Below the pieces are notes generated by a model, which had not been told where the DNA came from, ran no database searches, and saw nothing but the letters and a program-made list of their open reading frames with translations. The translations under genes were made by a program, and so were the position numbers. Shown here piece after piece: positions 50,226 through 59,260 of a stretch of 64,000 nucleotides of DNA. This DNA comes from Lentzea waywayandensis (lineage in GTDB: Bacteria > Actinomycetota > Actinomycetes > Mycobacteriales > Pseudonocardiaceae), in the NCBI RefSeq assembly GCF_900115955.1, contig NZ_FOYL01000001.1:992001-1056000 (forward strand). The letters run 5' to 3'. Positions within the stretch are counted from its first letter, which is position 1, and every line of letters begins with the position of its first letter.

Positions 50226-51347
50226 TCACCTGCCCGGCTGTACCAGCATCGTGCGCACGGCCGAGGCGATCAGCTCGGACGGCGAACCGGTGCCGTACGG
50301 CGACGGGATCTCCCGCAGCGCGGCCCGATGCCCCTCCACGTCGTCCAGCCACGCCAGCACCGAGCTGCCCACCAGCGGGCCGGGAGGAACTAGCGTGCCG
50401 AACGTGCCCTCGATCTCCGGCCGTTCGGTGCTGTGCCGCACGACCACCACGGGTCGCTTCAGCACGCTGACCTCCTCCTGGATTCCACCCGAGTCCGACA
50501 CGATCACCGCGGATCCGTGCGCCAGGGCCAGGAAGGTCCGGTACGGCTGGGGTTCGATCACCTGGAGACCGTGCAGCAGGCTGTCGAGACCGAACGCGGT
50601 GACGCGTTGCGCGGTGCGCGGGTGCAGCGGCAGCACGACCGGGAGCGGCAGCTGGCCGAGCTCGCGCAGGATGGTCTCCAGGTTGGCCGCGTCGTCCACG
50701 TTCTCCGGGCGGTGGATCGTGGCGAGGACGTAGCGGTCGTGCTTGAGGCCGAGGTCGCCCAGGACCACGTCCTCCTCGTCCGCGGAGGGCAACGCGTGCG
50801 CCAGCGCCTCCACGACGGTGTTGCCGGTGACGGCGATGCGGCCGTCCGCGACGCCTTCGGCCAGGAGGTTGTGGCGGTTCAACGACGTCGGCGCGCAGCA
50901 GAGGTCGGAGAGGTGGTCGATGAGCACGCGGTTGTGCTCCTCCGGCATCGCGCGGTCGTAGCTGCGCAGGCCCGCCTCCACGTGCACCAGCGGCACGTCA
51001 CAGGCGTTGGCCGCCAACGCTCCCGCGAGCGCGGAGGTCGTGTCGCCCTGCACGATCACGGCTCCGGGCCGGTGGGAGGCCAGCACCTCGTCCACGGCCG
51101 AGACCGCGCGGCCGAGCTGGTCGCCCCGGCGCAGGCCGCCCAGCCGCAGCTCGTGGAAACCGCCCGGTTCCGGCACATCGCGGCGGATGAGCGAGTACAT
51201 CGAGCGGTCGTAGTGCTGGCCGGTGTAGATCATGGTGCACGCGCTGCCGAAGTGTTCGACGAGCGGCGCGAGTTTGATCAGTTCGGGCCTGGTGCCGCAG
51301 ACGATCGTCACGATGTTCGTTTCCCGCACCGCGGCAAGGTACTTCAT
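50226..51347 (-). CDS. wecB: UDP-N-acetylglucosamine 2-epimerase (non-hydrolysing)
   Basis: 373 residues. Family marks include the N-terminal IVTIVCGTRPELIKLAPL, YTGQHYDRSM, VQGDTTSALAGALAA, VHVEAGLRS, PEEHNRVLIDH, TIHRPENVDD and the UDP-binding VSDSGGIQEE. The enzyme converts UDP-GlcNAc to UDP-ManNAc, a precursor for surface polysaccharides. It stands divergently at the head of the polysaccharide locus and probably supplies its sugar donor. ATG 51347 is taken as start; the frame runs on to 51455, but that would overlap the divergent membrane gene's start. Confidence 0.93.
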   Translation of the reverse strand: MKYLAAVRETNIVTIVCGTRPELIKLAPLVEHFGSACTMIYTGQHYDRSMYSLIRRDVPEPGGFHELRLGGLRRGDQLGRAVSAVDEVLASHRPGAVIVQGDTTSALAGALAANACDVPLVHVEAGLRSYDRAMPEEHNRVLIDHLSDLCCAPTSLNRHNLLAEGVADGRIAVTGNTVVEALAHALPSADEEDVVLGDLGLKHDRYVLATIHRPENVDDAANLETILRELGQLPLPVVLPLHPRTAQRVTAFGLDSLLHGLQVIEPQPYRTFLALAHGSAVIVSDSGGIQEEVSVLKRPVVVVRHSTERPEIEGTFGTLVPPGPLVGSSVLAWLDDVEGHRAALREIPSPYGTGSPSELIASAVRTMLVQPGR

Positions 51348-51453
51348 CGATCTTGACGAATCCGGGCAAATCCCCTCGGCGTTCACCCGAAAGAGTTGCC
51401 TGGGATATCGCTCGAAAGTGTTGCGGCACAGGCGTGTCGTAGTGTCCGCGCTC

Positions 51454-52281
51454 ATGTCCGGTCATCTGGCACTTGCGGTGTCCACTGTCCTCTACGGCCT
51501 GGGGATAGTCGCGCAGACCGTCGCCGCACGGAGGGCCGACGAACGTCCCGGCACCGGTGTGGGGCTGCTCGCCCGCCTCGCCGCGGACCGCGTGTACCTG
51601 CTGGGGTTCACCGGTCAGGTCGGCGGTTTCCTGTTCGCGTTCCTCGCTCGCGAGGACCTGCCGCTCTACCTGGTGCAGGCGGGGTCGTCGTGCGCGGTCG
51701 GCCTGGCCACCGTGATCGGCGTGCTGCTGCTCGGCTGGCGGATCCGGCGCGTCGAGATCGCGGTGCTGGTGGTGATGGCGTGCGGTCTGCTGTTGCTGAC
51801 GGGAGCGGCGGCGCCCTCGACGGCCCGTGAGCTCCCACTGGTGCCGGCCCTGGTCGTGCTGGGGCTGCTGACACTCGCCGTGCTGCCGCTGGCCCGCACC
51901 TTCAAGGCCGTGACGCCGGTGCTCGCCGGAATCGCGTTCGCCGTGGTCGCGGTGGCCGCGCGCAACGTCGCCGGCAAGCCGGTGCTCGACCTGGTGCTGC
52001 ACCCGCTGACCTGGCTGATGGTGATCGCCGCGTTCGTCGGGCAGGCGTGCCTCGCGACGGCGTTGCAGCGCGGTTCGGCCACGTCCGCGGTGGCGTCGAT
52101 GGACGCGACCACCGTGGTGATCGGCTCGGTGGCCGGGCTCGCGCTGATGGGCGACCAGATCGCGGCCGGGCGTGAGTGGTGGGTCGTGCTGGGCGTGCTG
52201 CTGGTGGTGTCCGGCGTGCTGGTGCTCGGGTCGGTCGCGAAGCCCGCCGCCGAACTGGTCTCCGCCAGAGGTGAGCGATGA
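51454..52281 (+). CDS. EamA/DMT-like integral membrane protein
   Basis: 275 residues with about nine or ten hydrophobic helices (HLALAVSTVLYGLGIVAQTV through VVLGVLLVVSGVLVLGSV) and two internally similar halves, as in drug/metabolite transporters. The C-terminal ACLATALQRGSATSAVASMD segment is typical of this group. In the context it may move a lipid-linked sugar or precursor across the membrane. The ATG at 51454 is chosen over upstream starts that lie inside the divergent epimerase gene. It is coupled to the deacetylase by ATGA. Confidence 0.75.
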   Translation: MSGHLALAVSTVLYGLGIVAQTVAARRADERPGTGVGLLARLAADRVYLLGFTGQVGGFLFAFLAREDLPLYLVQAGSSCAVGLATVIGVLLLGWRIRRVEIAVLVVMACGLLLLTGAAAPSTARELPLVPALVVLGLLTLAVLPLARTFKAVTPVLAGIAFAVVAVAARNVAGKPVLDLVLHPLTWLMVIAAFVGQACLATALQRGSATSAVASMDATTVVIGSVAGLALMGDQIAAGREWWVVLGVLLVVSGVLVLGSVAKPAAELVSARGER

Positions 52282-53222
52282 AGGCCGTCGCCAGTGTCTC
52301 GCTGGATCTCGACAACCTGTGGGCGTACCTGCGCACGCACGGCGACCCCCGGTGGGAGAGCAGGCCGAGTTTCCTGCCGTCCGCGGTGCCTCGCCTGCTG
52401 GACGTCTTCGGTGAACACCGGTTGACCACCACGGTCTTCGTGGTCGGCGCGGACGCGGAACGCGACGACGGCGCCGAGGCCGTGGCGTCGATCACCGCCG
52501 CCGGGCACGAGATCGCGAACCACTCGTTCTGGCACCAGCCGTGGCTGCACCGGTTCTCCGCCGAGGAGGTCGAGAAGGAGGTCATGCGCGCCGAGGAGGC
52601 GATCATGGCGGCCGGAGCCCCGCGTCCGGTCGGGTTCCGCGGACCGGGGTACAGCGTCACGCCCGCGTTGCTCGACGTGCTCGCGCGGCGCGGTTATCGG
52701 TACGACGCGAGCGTTCTGCCGACGTGGATCGGGCCGTTGGCCCGTGCCTATCACAACCGGACGGCGGGTTCGACCGACGGCGGCGAGGATCTGTTCGGTG
52801 GTTTCGGCAAGGTCCGGGCGCCCAACACCGCGTATCGCTGGCGGGACAACGGGGTGATCGAGCTGCCGGTGACGACGATGCCGTTGCTGCGGGTGCCGAT
52901 CCACGGCGCGTACCTGCTGCAGCTGCACCAGATCTCGCCCCGGCTGGCGCGCGGGTACTTCCGCACGGCGTTGCGGTTGTGCCTGGCGCGCAACGTTTCC
53001 CCTTCGTTGCTGCTGCACCCGACGGACGTGCTCTCGGGAGCCGAGGCGCCCGGGATGGAGTTCTTCCCAGGCATGGCCGTGCCGGGTGCCGCGAAGGTCG
53101 AGCTGCTGGGCTGGGTGTTGTCGCTGCTGCGCAAGCACTTCGACGTGGTCGGCACCGGCGAGCACGTCGAGCGGGTCGCGGGTTCCCGGCTGCGCGAACG
53201 GGATCCGGTCGCATGTGGGTGA
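52278..53222 (+). CDS. Polysaccharide deacetylase (NodB-like, CE4)
   Basis: 314 residues. NodB motifs can be followed: SLDLDNLW (motif 1 area), TTVFVVGADAE, motif 2 HEIANHSFWHQPWLH with metal histidines, and motif 3 GFRGPGYSV. Such enzymes remove acetyl groups from GlcNAc-type sugars. No signal peptide is visible, so it may act on a cytoplasmic or membrane-associated intermediate. The substrate is probably the N-acetylated glycan of this locus. It overlaps the preceding gene by ATGA and the next gene by 10 bp. Confidence 0.88.
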   Translation: MKAVASVSLDLDNLWAYLRTHGDPRWESRPSFLPSAVPRLLDVFGEHRLTTTVFVVGADAERDDGAEAVASITAAGHEIANHSFWHQPWLHRFSAEEVEKEVMRAEEAIMAAGAPRPVGFRGPGYSVTPALLDVLARRGYRYDASVLPTWIGPLARAYHNRTAGSTDGGEDLFGGFGKVRAPNTAYRWRDNGVIELPVTTMPLLRVPIHGAYLLQLHQISPRLARGYFRTALRLCLARNVSPSLLLHPTDVLSGAEAPGMEFFPGMAVPGAAKVELLGWVLSLLRKHFDVVGTGEHVERVAGSRLRERDPVACG

Positions 53223-54385
53223 CCGCTCTGCTGCGCGTCCTCGCCTGCGGAACGGTGGCGCTGGCCCCGCTGGAGGGCTATCTGCTTCAGGTGCACGGGC
53301 AGTCGGCCAAGGTCGTGCCCTCCCTGTTGATCGGCGTGTGGCTGTTCTCGCTGTACCGGCAACGACGTCTGCCCGCGCCGCATCCGCTGCACCTGCTGAT
53401 CGCGTTGCTGGCGGTGGTGCTGCTGGCGACCTCGGCGGTGCACGAGGCCGAGCCGTTCACGCTGGAGTACCTGGTGCGGTGGGTGCCGTTCCTGGTGATG
53501 ACGGTGGTGCTCGCCGACGTGGCCGCGCGGGAGGTGCCGGTCCGCGCTCTGCTCGCGGCGACGGTCGCCGGTGCGGTCGTGGCGGCGGCGGGCGGGTTGC
53601 TCAGCGTCGTCGGCGGCTCGTTGCGCGCCACCGGGCCGTTGGAGGATCCCAACGACCTGGCGTTCTTCCTCGTGGCGGCGCTGCCGTTGCTGGTCGCGCT
53701 CCCTGTCAAGGGGCGGTCGCGGATCGTGTTGTTGTTGCTGGGCGCGGTGTTGGTGGCCGGTGCCGCCGCGACCTTCTCCCGTGGTGGCGGGATCGCGCTG
53801 GCCTGTGCGCTGGTGTGGCTGATCGTGCGGCGCGGGCTGCCGGTCCGCGCGGTGGTCGTCACCGCGGCGGTCACCGGTGTGGCGGCGCTGGTGTTCGCGT
53901 CGACCGCGCAGGCCGAGCTGTCGCGGGCGTTGCAGGAGAAGAGCCACATCGCGGGCACCAACGCGGACACCAGGATGCTGCGCTGGCAGGCGGCGTCGCG
54001 GATGCTGGCCGACAACCCGGTGCTCGGCGTCGGCCCCGGCGGGTTCCGCCAGGAGTACGCGGCGGCCGGGCACAACGCGGAGATCGACGAGCAGACCCCG
54101 GTGGCGCACAACCTGTTCCTCGAAGTCGCCGCCGAACTCGGTGTTCCGGGGTTCGCGTTGCTGATCGGGCTGATCGCGATCGGTTTCGTGGCGAGCGAAC
54201 GGGCGTTGCGACGCGTGGCGGACCGGCGTGAGGCCGTGGCCGTGCAGGCGGCGCTGATCGCCGTCCTGGTCGCCTCGATCTTCCTGTCCGAGCAGTACTA
54301 CCTGCCCCTGTGGTCGCTCGTCGCCATCGCGGTCGCGATCGAACAGCGTTCTCTGAAGGAGGGTCGATGCGCGTTCTCCACGTGA
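53213..54385 (+). CDS. O-antigen ligase/Wzy-like polysaccharide protein
   Basis: 390 residues with ten or more hydrophobic helices and the Wzy_C/O-antigen ligase signature loop: DTRMLRWQAASRMLADNPV, then GVGPGGFRQEYAAAG and a periplasmic histidine in VAHNLFLEVAAELG. FSRGGGIALA is also typical. It either polymerises repeat units or ligates the chain to an acceptor. The ATG at 53213 begins ten bases inside the deacetylase gene; a longer frame from 52541 is only antisense-free overlap of that gene and is not used. Confidence 0.87.
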   Translation: MWVTALLRVLACGTVALAPLEGYLLQVHGQSAKVVPSLLIGVWLFSLYRQRRLPAPHPLHLLIALLAVVLLATSAVHEAEPFTLEYLVRWVPFLVMTVVLADVAAREVPVRALLAATVAGAVVAAAGGLLSVVGGSLRATGPLEDPNDLAFFLVAALPLLVALPVKGRSRIVLLLLGAVLVAGAAATFSRGGGIALACALVWLIVRRGLPVRAVVVTAAVTGVAALVFASTAQAELSRALQEKSHIAGTNADTRMLRWQAASRMLADNPVLGVGPGGFRQEYAAAGHNAEIDEQTPVAHNLFLEVAAELGVPGFALLIGLIAIGFVASERALRRVADRREAVAVQAALIAVLVASIFLSEQYYLPLWSLVAIAVAIEQRSLKEGRCAFST

Positions 54386-55395
54386 TCAGCGAGATGGGCG
54401 CGGGCGGTGCGGAGGCGCTCGTGGCCGGCATGGCCCTCACGGGCGGTGATGTCGGCTGGGAGTCGGCGGTGGCCAGCGGCGGCGGCTTCCGCGTCGATGC
54501 GTTGCGGGCTGCCGGATTGCCCGTCTTCGACGTGCCGGTGGCACGCCGCTCCGCGCTGGGTGTGCTGCGCGCGGCGTGGGCGGTACGGGTGGCCGTGCGC
54601 CGGTTCCAGCCGGATATCGTGTTGGCGCACAACGTCTCCGCGTCGCTCGTCGCCCGTCTTGCCTCTCCGCGACGGCCTGTCGTGACGGTGTTCCACGGCG
54701 TGGCCGCGGCCGACGTGGCTGGTGCCGTCCGGGTGCTGAAGCGGGTGTCGACCGTCGTCGTGACGGTCGCTTCGGCCGCCGCCCAGCGGTTGTCCGGCCT
54801 CGACTCCGTGGTCGTGATCCCGAACGCCGCCTTCCCGTCGGTGCCTTCCGCGGACCGGGCGACCGTGCGCGCCCGGCTCGGTACCCCGATCGACGTACCC
54901 GTCGCGCTCTGCCCGGCCCGCCTGGAACCGCAGAAGCGGCACGACGTGCTGCTCGACGCGTGGGCCCAGATCCCGGGCGACGCAGAGCTGTGGCTGGCCG
55001 GCGACGGCAGCCTGCGTGCGTCGCTGGAGGCGCGGGCTCCCGGCCGCGTCCGCTTCCTGGGCACCCGCACCGACGTCCGCGACCTGCTCGAAGCCGCGGA
55101 CGTCACCGTGCTCACCAGCGACTGGGAGGGCATGCCGATCGCGCTTCTCGAGTCGCTGGCGGCGGACCGCCCGATCGTCGCGTCCGATGTGGACGGAGTG
55201 CGCGAGGTCCTCTCCGGCGGTGGCGGAGTCCTCGTGCCGCGCCGAAACCCGTCGCAGACCGCGAAAGCGTTGCGCGGCCTGCTCTTCTCCCCCGCCGCGC
55301 GCTCGATAGCCGCCTCCCACGACGGCTCGGCCGACGCGCACACGTTGATGAAGTCCTACGACGAACTGCTCCGTACCGTCCTGGAGGGACGATGA
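54367..55395 (+). CDS. Family 4 glycosyltransferase (first)
   Basis: 342 residues, GT-B fold. The N-terminal half opens MRVLHVISEMGAGGAEALVA; the C-terminal half has PARLEPQKRHDVLLDAWAQ, LWLAGDGSLRASLE and the EGMPIALLESLAADRPIVAS acid-rich donor site. These are retaining GT4 markers. The ATG at 54367 follows GGAGGG; it overlaps the ligase gene's 3' end by 19 bp. It probably adds one sugar to the lipid-linked repeat unit on the cytoplasmic face. Donor and acceptor cannot be read. Confidence 0.9.
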   Translation: MRVLHVISEMGAGGAEALVAGMALTGGDVGWESAVASGGGFRVDALRAAGLPVFDVPVARRSALGVLRAAWAVRVAVRRFQPDIVLAHNVSASLVARLASPRRPVVTVFHGVAAADVAGAVRVLKRVSTVVVTVASAAAQRLSGLDSVVVIPNAAFPSVPSADRATVRARLGTPIDVPVALCPARLEPQKRHDVLLDAWAQIPGDAELWLAGDGSLRASLEARAPGRVRFLGTRTDVRDLLEAADVTVLTSDWEGMPIALLESLAADRPIVASDVDGVREVLSGGGGVLVPRRNPSQTAKALRGLLFSPAARSIAASHDGSADAHTLMKSYDELLRTVLEGR

Positions 55396-56246
55396 AGGCT
55401 CCGAGAGCTGTACTAGAGGGCCTGCTGGCCGCCGTACTGGTCGGCGCCGCCGTCCTGCTGGCCGTCGCGCTGCGCGACGGCGTGACCGAGGCCAGACTCA
55501 CTCTGCTGGCCACCCCGTCCGCAGCCGACAGCGCCCAGTTCGGCGAGGTCACCTCCCTGGCCACACCGGCCGTCGTGCAGCTGGTCCGCAGCCCGTCCGT
55601 GCTGGACGTGGCAGCGAAGGCAGCAGGCACGACGCCGGACCGCCTGTCCGACGCCATCGCCGTCGAGCTGGTCCCCGCCTCCGGCGTGGCCCGGATCTCG
55701 GTGCGCGCCGACTCGGCCGCCCACGCCTCAGCCGCCGTCACGGCGGTCGCCGGGGCTGTGATCGAAGCCGACCTGCTGGCGCCCGCCGCCAGGTTCCGGC
55801 TCATCGACCCCCGCCCCGAGACCACTCAGGTGACGCCGGACTGGCGCCTCGCCACGGGCCTCGCCCTGGTGGCCGCCGTGATCGCGGGAGTGGCCGTCGT
55901 GGCGTTGCGCCGCCTGCGCGGCAACACCGTGCGCACCGCACTCTCTGCTGCGGGCGTCACGCACCCGGTCGTCGTCGCTCACGATGACGATCCCGTTCTG
56001 GTCGAGCGTCTGACGGCGTTGTGCGTGGCGGCGGCTCGACCGGTGCGCGTGCTGGCGGTGAGCCCGTCGCTGGTGGAGCGTGCCGAGACGCTCGCGCGGG
56101 CGTTGCCGGACAAGGCTTCCGAACCCGCCGAGGGCACCGCGGTGGTCGCGGTCGCCTCGAACGACCGGGCTCGGCGCCACGACCTGGCCACGGCCCTCGC
56201 GGTGCTGCCGGCGTCGTCGGTGCTGGTGGCGGTGGTGCTGGCGTGA
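55392..56246 (+). CDS. Wzz-like chain-length protein with pseudo-kinase tail
   Basis: 284 residues. An N-terminal helix (GLLAAVLVGAAVLLAVAL), a periplasmic part (about 30-145) and a second helix (LATGLALVAAVIAGVAVVAL) give the topology of polysaccharide co-polymerases. A cytoplasmic part of about 95 residues (VVVAHDDDPVLVERLTALC, VRVLAVSPSLVERA, VVAVASNDRARRHDLATAL) looks like a short BY-kinase-type alpha/beta domain but has no Walker A, so kinase activity is unlikely. It probably controls chain length through the ligase/polymerase. Start ATG overlaps the first glycosyltransferase stop. Confidence 0.72.
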   Translation: MKAPRAVLEGLLAAVLVGAAVLLAVALRDGVTEARLTLLATPSAADSAQFGEVTSLATPAVVQLVRSPSVLDVAAKAAGTTPDRLSDAIAVELVPASGVARISVRADSAAHASAAVTAVAGAVIEADLLAPAARFRLIDPRPETTQVTPDWRLATGLALVAAVIAGVAVVALRRLRGNTVRTALSAAGVTHPVVVAHDDDPVLVERLTALCVAAARPVRVLAVSPSLVERAETLARALPDKASEPAEGTAVVAVASNDRARRHDLATALAVLPASSVLVAVVLA

Positions 56247-56485
56247 TCGCGACGTCCGAATCCGCGGGCCTGGAGACCGGCCTCGCCGCCGAAGCCGTTC
56301 CGGAATTGTCAGACCTGCCTGAGACGATAGGAGTGGGGGCCGAATCTCCCCTGGGGGCCAGTCAGTCCGAATCGATCCGGATGACGGCCGTGCTCACGGT
56401 GGCGGGTCTCACCGCGCTGGCCGCGCTCGCGGCAGTCGCCGCGGTGGCCGTGACCGCGGTCGTGCTGGCGGTGGTGCCGGAATGA
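56243..56485 (+). CDS. Small single-helix membrane protein A
   Basis: 80 residues from a GTG that overlaps the Wzz-like stop (GTGA). The first 45 residues are acidic and soluble (SESAGLETGLAAEAVPELSD); the C terminus is one hydrophobic helix ending VVLAVVPE. The same ending occurs in the next tiny gene. No family is recognised. Its place between Wzz-like and GT87 genes, with coupled starts on both sides, suggests a structural accessory of the polysaccharide complex. Confidence 0.6.
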   Translation: MIATSESAGLETGLAAEAVPELSDLPETIGVGAESPLGASQSESIRMTAVLTVAGLTALAALAAVAAVAVTAVVLAVVPE

Positions 56486-56616
56486 CGAACTCACCCCGCT
56501 GGAGCAGCCTCCTGCGCCGCAACGACCTCCCGGCCACGCTCGCCACGGTGGCCCGCTTCACCTCACTCGCCGCGGTGGCAGCGACGTCGGTCGTCCTGGC
56601 GGTGGTGCCGGAATGA
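56482..56616 (+). CDS. Tiny single-helix membrane protein B
   Basis: 44 residues, below usual gene-calling limits. ATG 56482 overlaps the stop of the gene before and TGA 56614-56616 overlaps the ATG of the GT87 gene. A basic N terminus (MTNSPRWSSLLRRND) precedes one helix (ARFTSLAAVAATSVVLAVV) and PE at the end. The shared tail VVLAVVPE shows that it is a paralogue of the preceding protein. Its coupling on both sides supports that it is translated. Confidence 0.6.
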   Translation: MTNSPRWSSLLRRNDLPATLATVARFTSLAAVAATSVVLAVVPE

Positions 56617-57863
56617 TCACCACCACCAACCGCGCCGGGCTCGCCAAGACCATCGGCGGCGCCCTCGTCGCTCTGGCCGGCGCCTTCAGTGCGGTCCGCG
56701 CGCTCAGGCCGTCGTGGGAAGTTCCGCTGCCCACCGAGGCGAACCTGCCGGAAGAACGCATGCAGGACTTCCGGGACGCGCTGTACTTCCCCATCCGCGA
56801 GTTCCTCGACGGCGGCAACCCGTACGACCCGGCGGTGATGTTCGAGCACTGGCCGGTGCGGCAGAACTTCAACCTCTACCAGCCCTATCACCTCATACTG
56901 CACATGCCGTTCGCGCTGCCGGACTACCGGGTGGGCGCGGTGGCGTTCGCGTTGGCGTGCCTGATGCTTCTCATCGGCCTTGCCGTCATGGCCGCCAGCC
57001 GGGCACGGCTGCCGATCATCGCGGGCACCGTCGTGATCAGCACGCTGCTGGTGACGAGCCAGGTCGGCAAGGCGCAGATGTACGTCGGGCAGGTCAACCC
57101 GCTGATCGCGGTGGGTGCGGCCGGGGCGTTGCTGCTGCGCACGAAGAGTCCCGGGTGGGCGTCCGCGGCGCTGGCGCTGGCCTGGTTGAAGCCGCAGTTC
57201 GGGCTTCCGCTGGCACTGCTGCTGTTCGTGCGCGGCGATCGGAAGGTCGCACTCATGGGTACGGCGATCGCGACGCTGGCCAGCCTGCCGGTGGCCGGGT
57301 TGCTCGTCCTACGGGGTGGCGGTGTCGGCGAGTTCCTCGACGTCATCAAGCGGAACCTGGAGTGGGCCAGCAGCACCGGGTACGGCGCGGTCGACTCCAT
57401 GACGGCGCAACGGGTCGACCTGCCGGCGGTGTTCTTCCGCACCACCGGGTGGTTGCCGCCCGCGGCGGAACTGCTGGCGTTGTGCGGGGTGCTCGCGGTC
57501 ACGGCGCTTCTGGCTCGCCGGCTCGACCGGACGGAGAACGGGTCCGAAGCGGCTGATCTGCTGACCTGCCTTGGCATCGTGGTCGCGCTCGTGCACCAGC
57601 CGGGTGACGTGCTGATCGCTGTCCCGGCGATGGTGGCGCTGGCCGTCGTGTGCTGGCGGCGGCGGAAGGACGGTCACTGGCGGTGGGCCGGGGTCGCGAC
57701 TTTGCTGCTCGCGGTTCCGTTCGCGCACCTCTACTTCGTCGACACGGCCATCAAGGGTCTTCTGGGAGCACGGGCGAGCGTCACGCTGGACGGGGTCGCG
57801 GTCGTCGCGGCCTGGGTGATCCTCACCGTGTTCGCGATACGACACGTGCGGCGCAGCGCATGA
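56613..57863 (+). CDS. GT87-family membrane glycosyltransferase
   Basis: 416 residues with about ten hydrophobic helices and an outer loop after the first helix that holds acidic pairs (MQDFRDALYFPIREFLDGGNPYDP is the typical GT87 segment, with the YFPIREFLDGGNPYDP core). GT87 enzymes are C-class polyprenyl-phosphate-dependent mannosyl- or arabinosyltransferases that act outside the membrane. VGQVNPLIAVGAAGALLL and AWLKPQFGLPLALL also match the family. It probably decorates the polysaccharide or a lipid anchor. It is coupled at both ends by ATGA. Confidence 0.85.
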   Translation: MITTTNRAGLAKTIGGALVALAGAFSAVRALRPSWEVPLPTEANLPEERMQDFRDALYFPIREFLDGGNPYDPAVMFEHWPVRQNFNLYQPYHLILHMPFALPDYRVGAVAFALACLMLLIGLAVMAASRARLPIIAGTVVISTLLVTSQVGKAQMYVGQVNPLIAVGAAGALLLRTKSPGWASAALALAWLKPQFGLPLALLLFVRGDRKVALMGTAIATLASLPVAGLLVLRGGGVGEFLDVIKRNLEWASSTGYGAVDSMTAQRVDLPAVFFRTTGWLPPAAELLALCGVLAVTALLARRLDRTENGSEAADLLTCLGIVVALVHQPGDVLIAVPAMVALAVVCWRRRKDGHWRWAGVATLLLAVPFAHLYFVDTAIKGLLGARASVTLDGVAVVAAWVILTVFAIRHVRRSA

Positions 57864-59260
57864 CAGACGTGGCGGTGCGGGGGTCGTTGTGGCTCTTCGC
57901 GGTCAACCTGGTGAGCAAGAGCAGCCAGATCGTGGTGACCCTCGCGCTCGCCCTGTTCCTCACGGAAGCAGACCTGGGCGCGGTGGCGCTGGTCGTGTCG
58001 GTCGTCAACATCGGCCAGGTCATCCAGGCGATGGGCGTCTACGACATCGTCAGCCGCACCGCCCTGGATCCACAGAGGACTGCGGGAACCGTGCTCACGA
58101 TGAGCATCGCGGCCGGGGTCACGCTCACCGCGATCATCATCGCCACCGCCGACCCGATCGCCGACGCGCTGGGGACGCCGGAGGCCGCCGGGATGCTGCG
58201 GCTCGCGGCGCTCACCCTGCCGTTCACCGCGGCGGGCGGGGTGCAGATGGCGTTGATGCACCGCAACCTCGACTTCCGGCGCCGCATGCTCCCCGACGCG
58301 GGCGGCATGCTCATCGGCGCCGTCGTCACCGTGACGCTCGCGGCTCAGGGCACCGGGCCCATGGCGTTGGTCTGGGGTCTCCTCTGCACGGCGGTCGCGC
58401 AACCCGTGCTCGCCGCCGTCGCCGGAGCGCGGATCCGGCCGGGCTGGGACCGCGACGCCGCGACGGAGGCGACGAAGTGGCTCGCGGTCGTCGGGCCCGG
58501 CGCACTGATCGCGGTGTTGCTGATCAACGTCGACTACCTCGCGATCGGGCACGTCCTCGGGCCCGAGGCGGTGGGCGGGTACAGCCTCGCCTTCCGCATC
58601 GCCTGGGTGCCGTACATCATGATCGCGGTCGTGCTGGGCGGCGTGCTGTTCCCGATCTGCGCCGAGCTGGTCCGAAATGGACAGACCAGCCGGCTGTCCA
58701 CGACGCTCCAGCGGTTCACCGTTGCGACCCTCACCATCACCGGTGGCCTGTACGTCGTCACAGCACTGTCCGCGCACGGCATCGTGGTCCTCGGCGAGCA
58801 GTGGACGGACGCGGCGCACATCCTGGTCCTGCTGTGCGGCTACGGACTCGGCCTGAGCCTGCTGCACGTCTGGTACCAGGTGATCAGGGCCGCCGGACAC
58901 GCCCGCCAGTACCTCGCCCTCGAAGCCACCCACCTCGTCGCCCTGCTGACCGCGCTCGCGTTCACCACCGAACTCGGCCCGCAGGCGGTCGCGCTCACCC
59001 AACTCGCCGTCGTCTGGCTGCTGGTACCGGTGACCTGGCTCGTACTGGCCCGCAACGGCCTCGCGTTCCCCCTCCCGCTCCGCGCAACTACAAGCGTCAT
59101 CGGGGCGGCAGCTCTGTGTCTGGCCATCAGCACCCTCCTGCCGGAAGGCAAGAACATCGCGGGTCTCGTCGCCACCGGCCTGGTCCTGCTCGCGACCTAC
59201 TGCGCGATCACCCTCCCCCTGAACCGCACCGTCCTCATCGGACTGAAGGAGCGCGCGTGA
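57860..59260 (+). CDS. Polysaccharide flippase (Wzx/MATE-like)
   Basis: 466 residues with about twelve to fourteen hydrophobic helices. The N-terminal GSLWLFAVNLVSKSSQIVVT and later LALFLTEADLGAVALV fit the polysaccharide-transporter branch of the MOP superfamily (Wzx, lipid II flippase relatives). RFTVATLTITGGLYVVTAL also lies in the expected helix. It should move lipid-linked repeat units to the outer face for the Wzy-like protein. The ATG at 57860 overlaps the GT87 stop; the frame extends upstream only inside that gene. Confidence 0.9.
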   Translation: MTDVAVRGSLWLFAVNLVSKSSQIVVTLALALFLTEADLGAVALVVSVVNIGQVIQAMGVYDIVSRTALDPQRTAGTVLTMSIAAGVTLTAIIIATADPIADALGTPEAAGMLRLAALTLPFTAAGGVQMALMHRNLDFRRRMLPDAGGMLIGAVVTVTLAAQGTGPMALVWGLLCTAVAQPVLAAVAGARIRPGWDRDAATEATKWLAVVGPGALIAVLLINVDYLAIGHVLGPEAVGGYSLAFRIAWVPYIMIAVVLGGVLFPICAELVRNGQTSRLSTTLQRFTVATLTITGGLYVVTALSAHGIVVLGEQWTDAAHILVLLCGYGLGLSLLHVWYQVIRAAGHARQYLALEATHLVALLTALAFTTELGPQAVALTQLAVVWLLVPVTWLVLARNGLAFPLPLRATTSVIGAAALCLAISTLLPEGKNIAGLVATGLVLLATYCAITLPLNRTVLIGLKERA

